DNA from: Arcobacter sp. CECT 8983
GTDB lineage: Bacteria; Campylobacterota; Campylobacteria; Campylobacterales; Arcobacteraceae
DNA: 64,000 nucleotides
Direction of reading: 5' to 3'
NCBI RefSeq assembly: GCF_004118855.1
Contig: NZ_PDKF01000004.1
Location: 1 to 64,000 of the forward strand
Shown here in pieces: positions 1 to 8,401 of this stretch (position 1 is its first letter; each line of letters starts with the position of its first letter). The notes beneath the pieces are model-generated. The model was given only the letters and a program-made list of their open reading frames with translations. It was not told where the DNA came from and did not search any database. The position numbers were made by a program, and so were the translations under genes.

Positions 1-17
1 ATGTTTGATACTCATAT

Positions 18-135
18 TGCTGGTGGTTTTAGCGAAGTGGAAATACCCAGCTCCATTCCGAACCTGGAAGTCAAGCACTTCTGCGCTGATAATACTGCAG
101 GGTCCCCTTGTGGAAATGTAGGTCGCTGCCAGCTC
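18..135 (+). rRNA. rrf: 5S ribosomal RNA
   Basis: The segment folds like 5S rRNA. A 5' GCTGG arm near position 19 pairs with CCAGC at 129-133, and the conserved CCATTCCGAACCTGGAAG loop lies at 53-70. It is followed by a strong terminator, so this is the 3' end of an rRNA operon whose 16S and 23S genes lie to the left of the window. Exact ends are uncertain by a few bases. Confidence 0.93.
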
Positions 136-153
136 TTGAGTATATTTATACTA

Positions 154-204
154 AAGCTTACCATTACCAACTTATCTTAGTTGCTAATGGTAAGCTTTTT
201 TTTT
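154..204 (+). terminator. rRNA operon terminator
   Basis: A 13-bp perfect stem (154-166 with 185-197) is followed by a run of T. It lies directly after the 5S gene and is a typical intrinsic terminator. Confidence 0.92.
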
Positions 205-291
205 ATCCTGCTTATTTGGATCCCTCTCCCTTGTTAGCCTTTCTTTTAGCCTTTTTATATTTTTTGTAATCACATTGAAATACTATCAATC

Positions 292-297
292 TATAAT
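292..297 (+). promoter_or_regulatory. -10 box of the 79-residue ORF
   Basis: TATAAT stands 27 bases before the start codon in T-rich DNA, with no clear -35 box. An AAGGAG ribosome binding site follows at 313-318. Confidence 0.5.
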
Positions 298-323
298 TTT
301 AGTATCTTAATTAAGGAGTAGAT

Positions 324-563
324 ATGAAACTTATATATTTAGTATTATCAGAGGGTAGTGAGCTAGAGTTTGTGGGTACAGATGTTGATTATACTATTTT
401 AAAAGAAGAATATTTAAAATATATGAAAACAGGCGAACAAGAACAATATTTATACTCTTTTCCTAATGAAGGAGAACTTTTAATTAACTTTGATGAACTT
501 GTTTGTATATATGCAGAGGAAGATACAGATGAGGACGAAGATATAGAAGAAGATTTTATTTAA
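324..563 (+). CDS. small acidic hypothetical protein
   Basis: This is a 79-residue protein that I do not recognise. It has its own -10 box (292-297) and a strong AAGGAG ribosome binding site, so it is very probably translated. The N-terminal half is mixed alpha/beta in character (KLIYLVLSEG, then LKEEYLKYM). The last 15 residues are almost all Asp and Glu. It has no signal peptide or membrane segment, so it is cytoplasmic. It sits alone between an rRNA operon terminator and the convergent cyclophilin gene. The acidic tail may be a binding surface, but that is a guess. Confidence 0.75.
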   Translation: MKLIYLVLSEGSELEFVGTDVDYTILKEEYLKYMKTGEQEQYLYSFPNEGELLINFDELVCIYAEEDTDEDEDIEEDFI

Positions 564-582
564 GAGAACTCATATTTAAACT

Positions 583-604
583 GCTAGAGAGTTAACTCTC
601 TAGC
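583..604. terminator. palindromic bidirectional terminator candidate
   Basis: A perfect 22-bp palindrome lies between two convergent genes. It has no strong T run on either side, so its termination function is inferred from position. Confidence 0.5.
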
Positions 605-610
605 TATATA

Positions 611-1123
611 TTAATCTCTTGCTTCTAAAATCTTAATAGAGTTGATTTTATCACCTTGTCTAATTGAATCAAGTACTTCAAAACTCTCTTCATCATTTTC
701 TTCAATCTCACCAAAAACTGTATGTTGACCATCTAAGTGAGGTTGTGATTCAAAACAAATAAAGAATTGACTTCCACCAGTATTTGGTCCAGCATGAGCC
801 ATAGATAAGCTTCCTTTATTGTGTACTTGTTTATCTGCATCAGTTTCACACTCTATTGCCCAATCAGGTCCACCCATACCAGAACCTTCAGGACATCCAC
901 CTTGTGCCATGAAACCTGGAATAACTCTATGGAAGTTTAAATCATCATAAAAACCATCATTTGCTAATGTTGCAAAGTTAGAAACAGTATTAGGAGTTTC
1001 TTTATTAAAAAGTTTAATAAAAATTGTTCCTTTTTCAGTATCTATTTTTGCATATTGAAATTTTGCTAACTCTTCAGGAGAGTAATTATATTCTTTAAGT
1101 TCTTTTCTATTAAAACCAAACAT
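611..1123 (-). CDS. ppiB: peptidyl-prolyl cis-trans isomerase, cyclophilin type
   Basis: This is a 170-residue cyclophilin that catalyses cis-trans isomerisation of proline peptide bonds during protein folding. The family core is clear: FHRVIPGFMAQGG at about residues 64-76 with the active-site Arg66, SQFFI at 118-122 and HLDGQHTVFG at 129-138. It has no signal peptide, so it is a cytoplasmic form. An extra N-terminal stretch of about 25 residues precedes the domain, as in other Campylobacterota proteins. The upstream gene on the same strand is ftsI, which ends 17 bases away, so the two may be co-transcribed. The gene converges with the small acidic ORF. Confidence 0.93.
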   Translation of the reverse strand: MFGFNRKELKEYNYSPEELAKFQYAKIDTEKGTIFIKLFNKETPNTVSNFATLANDGFYDDLNFHRVIPGFMAQGGCPEGSGMGGPDWAIECETDADKQVHNKGSLSMAHAGPNTGGSQFFICFESQPHLDGQHTVFGEIEENDEESFEVLDSIRQGDKINSIKILEARD

Positions 1124-1140
1124 TTTAATCCTTTATTATT

Positions 1141-3015
1141 TTAATTTTTTGAAATTATATCTTTTTTTGGTGTAAGATAGTTTAACTTTACTAAGTTATT
1201 AATTGTTTCTTTAAAAACAGGTACTGCTGACCATGCAGCATAATAATAATACCAGTTTTTACCTGTTGAAATTGGATCAACAACTGTTACACCAATTGTA
1301 TATGAACTTTTTCCATCATTAACAAAGCCAAAGAATGATGAAATATATTTTCTAACATATTTTCCACCTTCAGCAACTTGGGCAGTTCCAGTTTTACCTC
1401 CAATTTCTAAACCATCAATTTGAGCTGCTTTTCCTGTTCCTTTTTGAACAGTTTTAATAAGAAGTCTTTTTATCTCTTCGGCAGTAGATTTTTTAATAAT
1501 TCTTTCCCCTTCTAAAGTATCTTTTTTAAACTTTTCATTATCAAGTTCAATATAAGATACAATTTTAGGTGTAATCATTTTTCCACCATTATTAAATACA
1601 GAATAAGCTTTCATAATTTGCATAAATGTTGAAGTCATACCTTGTCCATATGAAACAGTTGCTTTAAATACATTATCTTCTTTTTCTTTGTCATTTGCAG
1701 CAAACTGCCAAACTTTTGGCATGACACCTATTTTTTCATAGGGTAAATCAATTCCTGTTTTTCTTGTAAAACCAAATCTTTTCATTCCTTCAAAAAATTC
1801 TGGTCCACTAAGTCTTTGTGCTAATTGCAATGTACCAATATTTGAAGAGAACATAAAAATATCATCAAGGGTTAAATAATGTTTTTTGAATTCATGATCA
1901 TCTTTTATAAAAAATCTATCTAATTTATATCTTCCCCTAGGATATTCACCTTTACTGTTTGCTCTACCTTTTGTATTGTATGCAAAGAAAAGCTCATTTT
2001 TCTTTACTCTCCCTTTATCTAATACCAATGCAATAGATATTGGCTTAATAACAGAACCTGGTTCATATTGATACTCAATGGCATTAACATTTAAAGAGGG
2101 AATATCTTTTTGATAAATTCTTTCTGGATTAAATCTATTTGATGAAGCTAAAGATAAAATCTTTCCAGTATGACTTTCCATTATTGAAACAATAATCTCT
2201 TCAGCTCCTAGTTTCTTTTTATATCTATCTAAAATTGATTCATTGTTCTTTTGAAGTTTTAATGGAATATTTAAAACTAAATTTGCTCCATCAACTCTTT
2301 TTTTAATTGTTGAGTCTTTATTGAATGAAATATAAGATAAAACGTCTCTATTCCCACTAAGAACTCCATCTTTACTGCTATTTAAAAGGTCATTAAATTT
2401 TTTTTCTAAACCTTTAATTCCTTTTACCTTTGTTTTTCCATTTTCTGACTCATATTTTCTAATATAACCTACAACTGGAGTTAAAGTATCTTCATATGAG
2501 TAAACTCTTTTTTCACCACTTTCAACTATACTAAGACCTCTTAGAATTCTTCCCCCATCAACTTTTCTTGCTTTAAATACATCTAATTTTCTTAATTTAA
2601 ATCCTAACTCTTTTAAGTTCTTTGCAGTTCTTGAATCTATATTATATGAAAGTACAACGTATCCTGGATTACGTAAAGATTCATCTATCTTTTCTTTTAC
2701 TTTTTCATAGGGAATATTACTATAAATTGCAAATAGCTTTATAAATAACTCTTTTTTATTTTTATCTAAATATCTTGAATCAATTGAGGCTTTATATATT
2801 TTTTTAGAACTTGTAATTTTAAAGTTATCAGCACTAATTATTTCACCTCTAACTGAAAGCTCCTTTTTTGAAGTTTCTAGTCTAGGTAAATCTCTTTCAT
2901 TATTAATTGTAAAATATACTGAAGTAATTAATATAATAATTAAAAAAAGTATGAAAAAAAATAGAATTACAATTTTCTTAATTTTGTTATCATTATCGTT
3001 AAGTTTTGAAGACAT
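1141..3015 (-). CDS. ftsI: peptidoglycan D,D-transpeptidase FtsI (class B PBP)
   Basis: This class B penicillin-binding protein cross-links septal peptidoglycan in the periplasm. With the start chosen here (MSSKLND, 624 residues) there is one N-terminal membrane anchor at about residues 15-37, a dimerisation domain, then the transpeptidase domain. The catalytic motifs are SVIK (Ser321, Lys324), SSN at 390-392 and KTG at 541-543. The reading frame is open 14 codons further upstream. The inner ATG has a GGAT sequence at the right distance, and the longer form would overlap ftsW. It is divergent from ftsW, its usual partner in the divisome. A second class B PBP such as PBP2 is less likely given that neighbour. 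Confidence 0.88.
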   Translation of the reverse strand: MSSKLNDNDNKIKKIVILFFFILFLIIILITSVYFTINNERDLPRLETSKKELSVRGEIISADNFKITSSKKIYKASIDSRYLDKNKKELFIKLFAIYSNIPYEKVKEKIDESLRNPGYVVLSYNIDSRTAKNLKELGFKLRKLDVFKARKVDGGRILRGLSIVESGEKRVYSYEDTLTPVVGYIRKYESENGKTKVKGIKGLEKKFNDLLNSSKDGVLSGNRDVLSYISFNKDSTIKKRVDGANLVLNIPLKLQKNNESILDRYKKKLGAEEIIVSIMESHTGKILSLASSNRFNPERIYQKDIPSLNVNAIEYQYEPGSVIKPISIALVLDKGRVKKNELFFAYNTKGRANSKGEYPRGRYKLDRFFIKDDHEFKKHYLTLDDIFMFSSNIGTLQLAQRLSGPEFFEGMKRFGFTRKTGIDLPYEKIGVMPKVWQFAANDKEKEDNVFKATVSYGQGMTSTFMQIMKAYSVFNNGGKMITPKIVSYIELDNEKFKKDTLEGERIIKKSTAEEIKRLLIKTVQKGTGKAAQIDGLEIGGKTGTAQVAEGGKYVRKYISSFFGFVNDGKSSYTIGVTVVDPISTGKNWYYYYAAWSAVPVFKETINNLVKLNYLTPKKDIISKN

Positions 3016-3032
3016 ATTTATCCATAATATAA

Positions 3033-3038
3033 TATAAT
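3033..3038 (+). promoter_or_regulatory. -10 box for ftsW, possibly leaderless
   Basis: TATAAT ends only 5 bases before the ftsW ATG at 3044. Initiation 6-8 bases downstream of this box would give a leaderless or nearly leaderless mRNA. No ribosome binding site is visible before the ATG. Confidence 0.45.
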
Positions 3039-3043
3039 AGCGA

Positions 3044-4264
3044 ATGCATTCTAACAAAAATCAAATTAAAAATAATAGAGTTTATCAAGCTGATTATGTA
3101 CTATTTCTACTTGTTTCACTACTTATTATTACAAGTATCATATTCTCATACTCTTTAAGCGTGTATACAGTACAGTATTATGAGTATAGTCAATTTCATT
3201 TTTTTATAAGACAACTATTTGTTGGAGTTGTTTCTATTCTTGTAATGTGGGTATTTTCTTTATTAAGTCCAGATAAAATTGTAAATAAACTTGGAATGTT
3301 TTTATTTATATCATTTTTTATACTTATGGCAATAATGCCTTTTTTACCATCTTCTTTAGTAACTGCATCAGGTGGAGCTAATAGATGGATTAGATTACCT
3401 GGATTTTCCTTATCTCCTGTAGAATTTTTTAAAATAGGATTTATATATTTTCTTTCTTGGTCATTTCATAGAAGATTAATTGAAATACCAAAAAAAATTA
3501 CACTTAAAGAAGAGTTTATTCTTCTACTACCATACTTTTTTAGTTTTATTATTATTGTCTTTATAATTGCATTTTTACAAAAGGATTTAGGACAAGTTGT
3601 ATTGCTTGGTGGAATTTTGTTTATTCTTTTAATCTTTGCAAATAGATCATATAAAGTTTTTGTTACATTAGGTTTAGTAGGATTATTGGCTCTTGTTGGA
3701 TTAATTCTTGCAGCACCACATAGAATACAAAGAATTTTCTCTTGGTGGGCAATGGTACAAGATGGAATTCTTATGGTTTTACCTTCATGGGCAGATAAAT
3801 ATTTAAGAATTGAAGATTTGCCAGAACCTTATCAAGTTTCCCATTCATTAAATGCAATGAATAATGGTGGTTTTTTTGGGCAAGGTATAGGACTAGGAGA
3901 TATAAAGCTTGGTTTTTTATCTGAAGTGCATACGGACTTTGTTTTAGCAGGAGTTACAGAAGAAATAGGTTTTATAGGTTTAGTATTTATAACTGCTATT
4001 ATGTTTTTAATAGTGCTTAGAATCTTTAAGATAAGTGGAAGAGTAGAGAATAAGATTTATCATCTATTTACTATTGGTGTAGCATTGATGATTATAATTG
4101 CATTTTTAATAAACTCTTATGGAATATCAGGGATGATTCCAATAAAAGGTATTGCTGTTCCACTTTTATCTTATGGTGGTTCTTCAATGTTATCAATGGC
4201 AATAGCTATTGGTATGGTATTATCTATTAGCAAATCAGTCGATATGAAAAAAAAGGTTAAATAA
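3044..4264 (+). CDS. ftsW: cell division protein FtsW (lipid II polymerase)
   Basis: This is a 406-residue SEDS-family glycosyltransferase that polymerises lipid II at the division septum. About ten membrane segments are visible. Family hallmarks include GGANRWIRLPGFSLSPVEFFK around residues 105-125, QKDLGQV near 180 and the C-terminal PLLSYGGSS. It could be RodA, but murG overlaps its stop codon (TAATG) and ftsI is divergent from it, which favours FtsW. The start has no visible ribosome binding site, and a -10 box lies 5 bases upstream. Confidence 0.88.
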   Translation: MHSNKNQIKNNRVYQADYVLFLLVSLLIITSIIFSYSLSVYTVQYYEYSQFHFFIRQLFVGVVSILVMWVFSLLSPDKIVNKLGMFLFISFFILMAIMPFLPSSLVTASGGANRWIRLPGFSLSPVEFFKIGFIYFLSWSFHRRLIEIPKKITLKEEFILLLPYFFSFIIIVFIIAFLQKDLGQVVLLGGILFILLIFANRSYKVFVTLGLVGLLALVGLILAAPHRIQRIFSWWAMVQDGILMVLPSWADKYLRIEDLPEPYQVSHSLNAMNNGGFFGQGIGLGDIKLGFLSEVHTDFVLAGVTEEIGFIGLVFITAIMFLIVLRIFKISGRVENKIYHLFTIGVALMIIIAFLINSYGISGMIPIKGIAVPLLSYGGSSMLSMAIAIGMVLSISKSVDMKKKVK

Positions 4265-5289
4265 TGAAAAAAAGTGTAGTAGTTACTGGTGGCGGAACTG
4301 GTGGACACTTAAAAGTAGCAGATGCTTTTATTGAAGAGTTTCATAAAAGAGGCTATAAGGTTATATTTATAGGTTCTGCAAATGGACAAGATCCTAATTG
4401 GTTTGAAGATGATAAAAGATTAAAAAAAGCAATATTTTTAGACACTAGAGGAGTTGTAAATAAAAATATATTTGGGAAAATCCAATCTTTAATGCAAATA
4501 GTTTCTCAAGTAAATAAGTGTAGAGCAATCTTTCAAAAATTTAAAGTATCTACAGTAGTTAGTGTAGGTGGTTTTTCAGCTGCACCTGCAACCTTAGCAG
4601 CTATTACAACAGTAGATTGTTATTTATTTATTCATGAGCAAAACTCAGTTATGGGTAAATTAAATGAAAAAACTGCACGATTTGCCTCAGAAGTTTACTC
4701 ATCATTTTTAGTAGATTCTCCAATAAAAGATTATCCTGTTAGTGAAGAGTTCTTTGATAATGCAAGAATAAGAGATGAGTTAAAAACAGTTATTTTTTTA
4801 GGTGGTTCACAAGGGGCAAAAGCTATTAATGATTTTGCACTTAGTGTTGCTAAGGACTTAAAAAAATTAAATCTAAAAATTATTCATCAAACAGGTAAAA
4901 ATGATTTTGATAGAGTAGAAAAAGAGTATAAAAAATTAGGAATAGAAGCTGATGTTTTTGCTTTTAGTGATGATTTAGCTTTAAAAATGGGTAAAGCAGA
5001 TTTTGCAGTAAGTCGTTCAGGTGCTTCAACTTTATGGGAACTATGTGCAAACTCTTTACCTACGCTTTTTATCCCTTTTCCTTATGCAGCAAAAGATCAT
5101 CAATATACAAATGCTAAATTTTTAGAAGATAAAGGTTTATGCTATGTATTAAGAGAAAATGAACTAAGCTCTGAGAAATTTATGAATATTTTAAAAAAAG
5201 ATAATTATAGTATAAGTAAAAAGTTAGTTGACTCTATAAAGTATAATGCTATAGAGTCAATCGTTGATGATATGTTAGGCAAAGCTTAA
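4264..5289 (+). CDS. murG: lipid II synthase MurG (GlcNAc transferase)
   Basis: MurG adds GlcNAc from UDP-GlcNAc to lipid I to make lipid II on the inner face of the membrane. At 341 residues it has the usual length. The N-terminal glycine loop is GGGTGGH at residues 9-15. The C-terminal donor-binding motifs are [11 protein letters not shown] near 250 and [10 protein letters not shown] near 272. It is translationally coupled to ftsW by a TAATG overlap. Its last 15 bases overlap the end of uppP on the opposite strand. Confidence 0.93.
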   Translation: MKKSVVVTGGGTGGHLKVADAFIEEFHKRGYKVIFIGSANGQDPNWFEDDKRLKKAIFLDTRGVVNKNIFGKIQSLMQIVSQVNKCRAIFQKFKVSTVVSVGGFSAAPATLAAITTVDCYLFIHEQNSVMGKLNEKTARFASEVYSSFLVDSPIKDYPVSEEFFDNARIRDELKTVIFLGGSQGAKAINDFALSVAKDLKKLNLKIIHQTGKNDFDRVEKEYKKLGIEADVFAFSDDLALKMGKADFAVSRSGASTLWELCANSLPTLFIPFPYAAKDHQYTNAKFLEDKGLCYVLRENELSSEKFMNILKKDNYSISKKLVDSIKYNAIESIVDDMLGKA

Positions 5290-6042
5290 AAGTAAAATAC
5301 CAAAAACTATTCTATAGATTCCAAAGGCAACAAAAGTGAAGTTTTCTAGGAATTTTAAGAATAGTTTTATTGCTACAAATGCAACTAAGAATGATACTAT
5401 AAAACCTATTGCAAGATTTATAAAGTTTCCTGCAATAAATAGTTCTTCATGATGTTTTAAAAGATCATATCCTGTTGTTGCACACATTACTGGAAATGCA
5501 AGTAAAAAAGAGAATTCAGCACTTGCTTTTCTATTTAACCCAACAAGCATAGCTCCTATAATAGAAGAACCTGCCCTTGATGTTCCAGGAATTAGTGCAA
5601 AAATTTGAGCAAGACCTATATATAGTGATTGTTTAAAAGAAATATCTTCTACATCAGAGGTTATATGTTTTGATTCATCATAAAACTTTTCTACAATTAA
5701 AAAAACAATACCACCGATTATAAACATCCAAGCAACTATTTGTATAGAAAACATTGCTTTTACTTGGTCTGAAAAAATAAAACCAATAGTTGCAATAGGT
5801 AAAAAAGCTATAAGAACTTTAGTCCAAAGATTAATATGGGAAAAAGTAAACTTTGAAGGATAGTTTAATACAACTGCTAAAATAGCAGCAAATTGAATAA
5901 TTACTTCATATGCTTTATTTACATTTGTTTGATCTATTCCTAAAAATTCGCTTGCAACAATTAAGTGCCCAGTTGAAGAAATAGGCAAAAACTCCGTTAA
6001 CCCTTCAATAATTCCTAAAATAAGTGAATCATATATTGTCAT
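5275..6042 (-). CDS. uppP: undecaprenyl-diphosphatase UppP (BacA)
   Basis: This integral membrane phosphatase recycles the undecaprenyl carrier for murein and glycan synthesis by removing a phosphate from undecaprenyl diphosphate. At 255 residues it is of normal length. The active-site motifs are [14 protein letters not shown] at residues 13-26 and PGTSRAG at 152-158. Seven to eight hydrophobic segments are visible. The start overlaps the stop of mqnA by one base, so the two are coupled. The 3' end overlaps murG by 15 bp in convergent orientation, leaving no room for a terminator between them. Confidence 0.94.
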   Translation of the reverse strand: MTIYDSLILGIIEGLTEFLPISSTGHLIVASEFLGIDQTNVNKAYEVIIQFAAILAVVLNYPSKFTFSHINLWTKVLIAFLPIATIGFIFSDQVKAMFSIQIVAWMFIIGGIVFLIVEKFYDESKHITSDVEDISFKQSLYIGLAQIFALIPGTSRAGSSIIGAMLVGLNRKASAEFSFLLAFPVMCATTGYDLLKHHEELFIAGNFINLAIGFIVSFLVAFVAIKLFLKFLENFTFVAFGIYRIVFGILLLSFA

Positions 6043-6695
6043 TATAAACTCTTTGTTAGTTGTAAAAATTTTTTGATGGCTCTTTTCTCTTTTATTCCAA
6101 TATCATAATCTATCTTTTTCAGATATTCTGTTATTGCCTTTTTAGGAATGCCACTTCTTTTTGAATAACTTTCTAATATATATTGTGGAATATATATTTT
6201 TCTTTTATCAAATCTTTTTGTAACTTTTTTTAAGTACTTTTTATTTTTGTTAAAACATAAGGTTGCAAAAACAAAAGGTAAATTATATTTGTCTTGCCAA
6301 GCAAGAGCTAAATCGATAAAATCTTTATCCTTACTATCATGAAAATATTTTAAGGCTTTATCTCCAATTAAAACTTTCCCTTTTAATCCTAATACTTTAG
6401 CTAGAGCATTAGAAGTTTCACTTTGATAGTCTTCTTTTTCTTCTCCTGGAATCAAAATAACAGATTGTACATCAGCTCTTGCAATAATTCCAAAATCTAA
6501 TCTTTTTTCACCCCTTGAAGCAATTGATGAGATAAAAGCAGAATCTACTTTTCTTTTTTTAAACTTTTTATTGATCACTGAAGGGTAAGATTTTTTGTAC
6601 TCTATGATAGCTTTAACTTGATTGGACTTTATGTTTCTTTTTATATAAACATGAAATGGTAGTAAATTTATAAAATCTATTTTAGCAAATAACAT
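6042..6695 (-). CDS. mqnA: chorismate dehydratase MqnA-like (futalosine pathway)
   Basis: The 217-residue protein matches the MqnA/MqnD family of menaquinone biosynthesis. It begins with [14 protein letters not shown], the family's N-terminal substrate-binding strand, and continues with [11 protein letters not shown] and a periplasmic-binding-protein-like fold. MqnA dehydrates chorismate to 3-enolpyruvylbenzoate in the cytoplasm. It is somewhat shorter than most MqnA proteins (about 230-280 residues) and has a basic C-terminus. An AGGA site stands upstream of the ATG. It is divergent from moaD and coupled to uppP. The split between MqnA and MqnD was judged from motifs only. Confidence 0.78.
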   Translation of the reverse strand: MLFAKIDFINLLPFHVYIKRNIKSNQVKAIIEYKKSYPSVINKKFKKRKVDSAFISSIASRGEKRLDFGIIARADVQSVILIPGEEKEDYQSETSNALAKVLGLKGKVLIGDKALKYFHDSKDKDFIDLALAWQDKYNLPFVFATLCFNKNKKYLKKVTKRFDKRKIYIPQYILESYSKRSGIPKKAITEYLKKIDYDIGIKEKRAIKKFLQLTKSL

Positions 6696-6729
6696 TGATT
6701 TAGGTCATCCTAACTTAAATTAAATTTGA

Positions 6730-6735
6730 TATAAT
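6730..6735 (+). promoter_or_regulatory. -10 box for the moaD-moaE operon
   Basis: TATAAT lies in the divergent region 31 bases before the moaD ATG and is followed by an AAGGGG ribosome binding site at about 6753-6758. Confidence 0.6.
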
Positions 6736-6765
6736 ACATAATATTTAGTAAATAAGGGGTTAAAT

Positions 6766-6987
6766 ATGGTTAAAGTAGAATTTCTTGGCCCAATAAATAA
6801 AGAAGCATTAAATGTTGAAATTTCTAATTTAAATGAGTTAAGTACATTATTAAAAGAAGATCAAGATGTTTCTAAGTGGTTAGAGACATGTGCAGTTGCT
6901 GTAAATGATACATTAGTTGCATCAAAAGATGTTGCTTTAAGTGATGGAGATAAAGTTTCATTATTGCCTCCTGTATGTGGTGGATGA
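6766..6987 (+). CDS. moaD: molybdopterin synthase sulfur carrier subunit MoaD
   Basis: This 73-residue ubiquitin-fold protein ends in CGG. The C-terminal double Gly is thiocarboxylated and donates sulfur to precursor Z within molybdopterin synthase. The strand pattern (KVEFLGP, then CAVAVNDTLV, then LSDGDKVSLLPPVCGG) fits the MoaD/ThiS family. The next gene is moaE, its catalytic partner, 29 bases downstream, which settles MoaD over ThiS. It has its own promoter. Confidence 0.93.
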   Translation: MVKVEFLGPINKEALNVEISNLNELSTLLKEDQDVSKWLETCAVAVNDTLVASKDVALSDGDKVSLLPPVCGG

Positions 6988-7016
6988 TTAATTAAATAAA
7001 AAGTGAATAAAGAATA

Positions 7017-7466
7017 ATGAATAATAAAAAACTACAATTATTTGATGGAAAACTACCTGTTGAAGATATAACTAATGCTTGGTATGATGAATTTAAAAAT
7101 TCTAACTATGGAGCAATTATAACTTTTGTTGGTGTTGTTAGAGATGAAAACTCAATTGATGGATTAAGTTTTGATATATATGAACCAATCTTAAACTCTT
7201 GGTTTGATTCATGGCAAGAAAAAGCAAATGAAAAAAATGCAATAGTTTTAATGGCTCACTCAAAGGGTGATGTTTTAAATCATGAAAGTTCATATATTGC
7301 AGCTGTTTGTTCTCCTAAAAGAAGAGTAGCTTTAGAGATGATTGATGAATTTGTAGAAGATTTTAAAGCACAAGCTCCAATCTGGAAATATGATATTATT
7401 GATGGAAAAAGAGTTTATGCAGAAGATAGAAGTACAAAAATTCAAGGTTCAGGTATTTTAAATTGA
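7017..7466 (+). CDS. moaE: molybdopterin synthase catalytic subunit MoaE
   Basis: MoaE forms the large subunit of molybdopterin synthase and, with MoaD, converts cyclic pyranopterin monophosphate to molybdopterin. The 149 residues show GAIITFVGVVRDEN, HSKGDVLNHE and the active-site stretch with APIWK near residues 124-128. It is co-transcribed with moaD, and its TGA stop overlaps the TTG start of the PHP gene. Typical MoaE has HR in the SPKRRVAL segment, where this protein has KR. I read that as family variation. Confidence 0.92.
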   Translation: MNNKKLQLFDGKLPVEDITNAWYDEFKNSNYGAIITFVGVVRDENSIDGLSFDIYEPILNSWFDSWQEKANEKNAIVLMAHSKGDVLNHESSYIAAVCSPKRRVALEMIDEFVEDFKAQAPIWKYDIIDGKRVYAEDRSTKIQGSGILN

Positions 7467-8278
7467 GTATCATAAAACAAAGAATTGATTTACATAATCA
7501 TACTTCTTTATGCAATCATGCAAATGGAACTACAGAAGAGTATATAAAAAGAGCAATAGAAATTGGAATTGATGTTTTTGGTTTTTCAGACCATGCTCCT
7601 ATGCCTTTTGATCCAAAATATAGAATGGATATATCTCAAAAAGAGTTTTATGAAAATGATGTAAAGTTCTTACAAAATAAATATAAAGATAAAATTGAGA
7701 TACTTCTTGCTTACGAAGTAGATTTTATGCAAGATAAAAATCTTATGTTAGATGAAATTTTAAAAGCTGATGTTGATTATTTAATAGGTTCAGTACACTT
7801 TATTCAAGAAAAAAACAATAATCTTTGGGGCTTTGATAATCCTGAATTTATAGGTAAATATAAAGAGAAAAATATTGATGATATTTGGGCTGATTACTTT
7901 TCTGCAATTGAAGAACTTGCAAAATCAAGACTATTTGATATGGTAGGACATTTAGATTTAATAAAAGTATTTAAGTATCTTCCTAATAAAGATATCAAAA
8001 TGATTGCAAAAAAAGCTATGCTAGAAATAAAAAAAGCAAATATGGTTTTAGAAATAAATGCAGCAGGATTAAGAAAACCAATAGCTCAGACTTATCCTTC
8101 AAAAGAGTTACTTGAATTAGCTTATGAACTTGATATTCCTATCGCTTTCTCTTCAGATGCACATGAGATAGAGCAAATAGGCTTTAAATATGATGAGGTA
8201 ACTAAACTAGCAAAGGATATTGGTTATACAACTTGTATAAAATTTAAGTCTAGAGAAAAAATAGTAGTTAAATTTTAA
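7463..8278 (+). CDS. PHP-domain phosphoesterase, histidinol-phosphatase-like
   Basis: This 271-residue protein has a complete set of PHP metal ligands: HNHTSLCNH at residues 11-19, Asp in FSDHAPMP, Glu in AYEVDFM, His in GSVHF, GHLDL, and SDAHE near the end. It resembles HisJ/HisK-type histidinol phosphatases. Many Campylobacterota make histidine with HisB instead, so the true substrate is uncertain. The start is a TTG that overlaps the moaE stop (TTGA), which indicates translational coupling. An AT-rich hairpin terminates the operon. Confidence 0.83.
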   Translation: MSIIKQRIDLHNHTSLCNHANGTTEEYIKRAIEIGIDVFGFSDHAPMPFDPKYRMDISQKEFYENDVKFLQNKYKDKIEILLAYEVDFMQDKNLMLDEILKADVDYLIGSVHFIQEKNNNLWGFDNPEFIGKYKEKNIDDIWADYFSAIEELAKSRLFDMVGHLDLIKVFKYLPNKDIKMIAKKAMLEIKKANMVLEINAAGLRKPIAQTYPSKELLELAYELDIPIAFSSDAHEIEQIGFKYDEVTKLAKDIGYTTCIKFKSREKIVVKF

Positions 8279-8300
8279 ACAAAATATATAGTTATTTGAA

Positions 8301-8332
8301 TATAAAAAATATTACATTGTATATTTTTTATA
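8301..8332 (+). terminator. terminator after the moaDE-PHP operon
   Basis: A 12-bp perfect but AT-only stem (8301-8312 with 8321-8332) with an 8-base loop ends in a T run. It is stable in pattern but AT-rich, so termination strength is uncertain. Confidence 0.55.
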
Positions 8333-8365
8333 CAGTTTATTTATCTTAGATTTTTTTTATTTAGC

Positions 8366-8371
8366 TACAAT
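8366..8371 (+). promoter_or_regulatory. -10 box for glnA
   Basis: TACAAT follows a long T-rich stretch 31 bases before the glnA ATG. A strong AAGGAG site follows at 8388-8393. I see no convincing regulator-binding palindrome. Confidence 0.5.
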
Positions 8372-8401
8372 AATTCATAACAATTTCAAGGAGTAATTAT
8401 A

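Noticed and set aside
3016-3057. Upstream start for ftsI at 3057
   Set aside because: It would overlap the ftsW start, and the extra 14 residues (hydrophobic mix) do not resemble FtsI. The ATG at 3015 has a better ribosome binding site.
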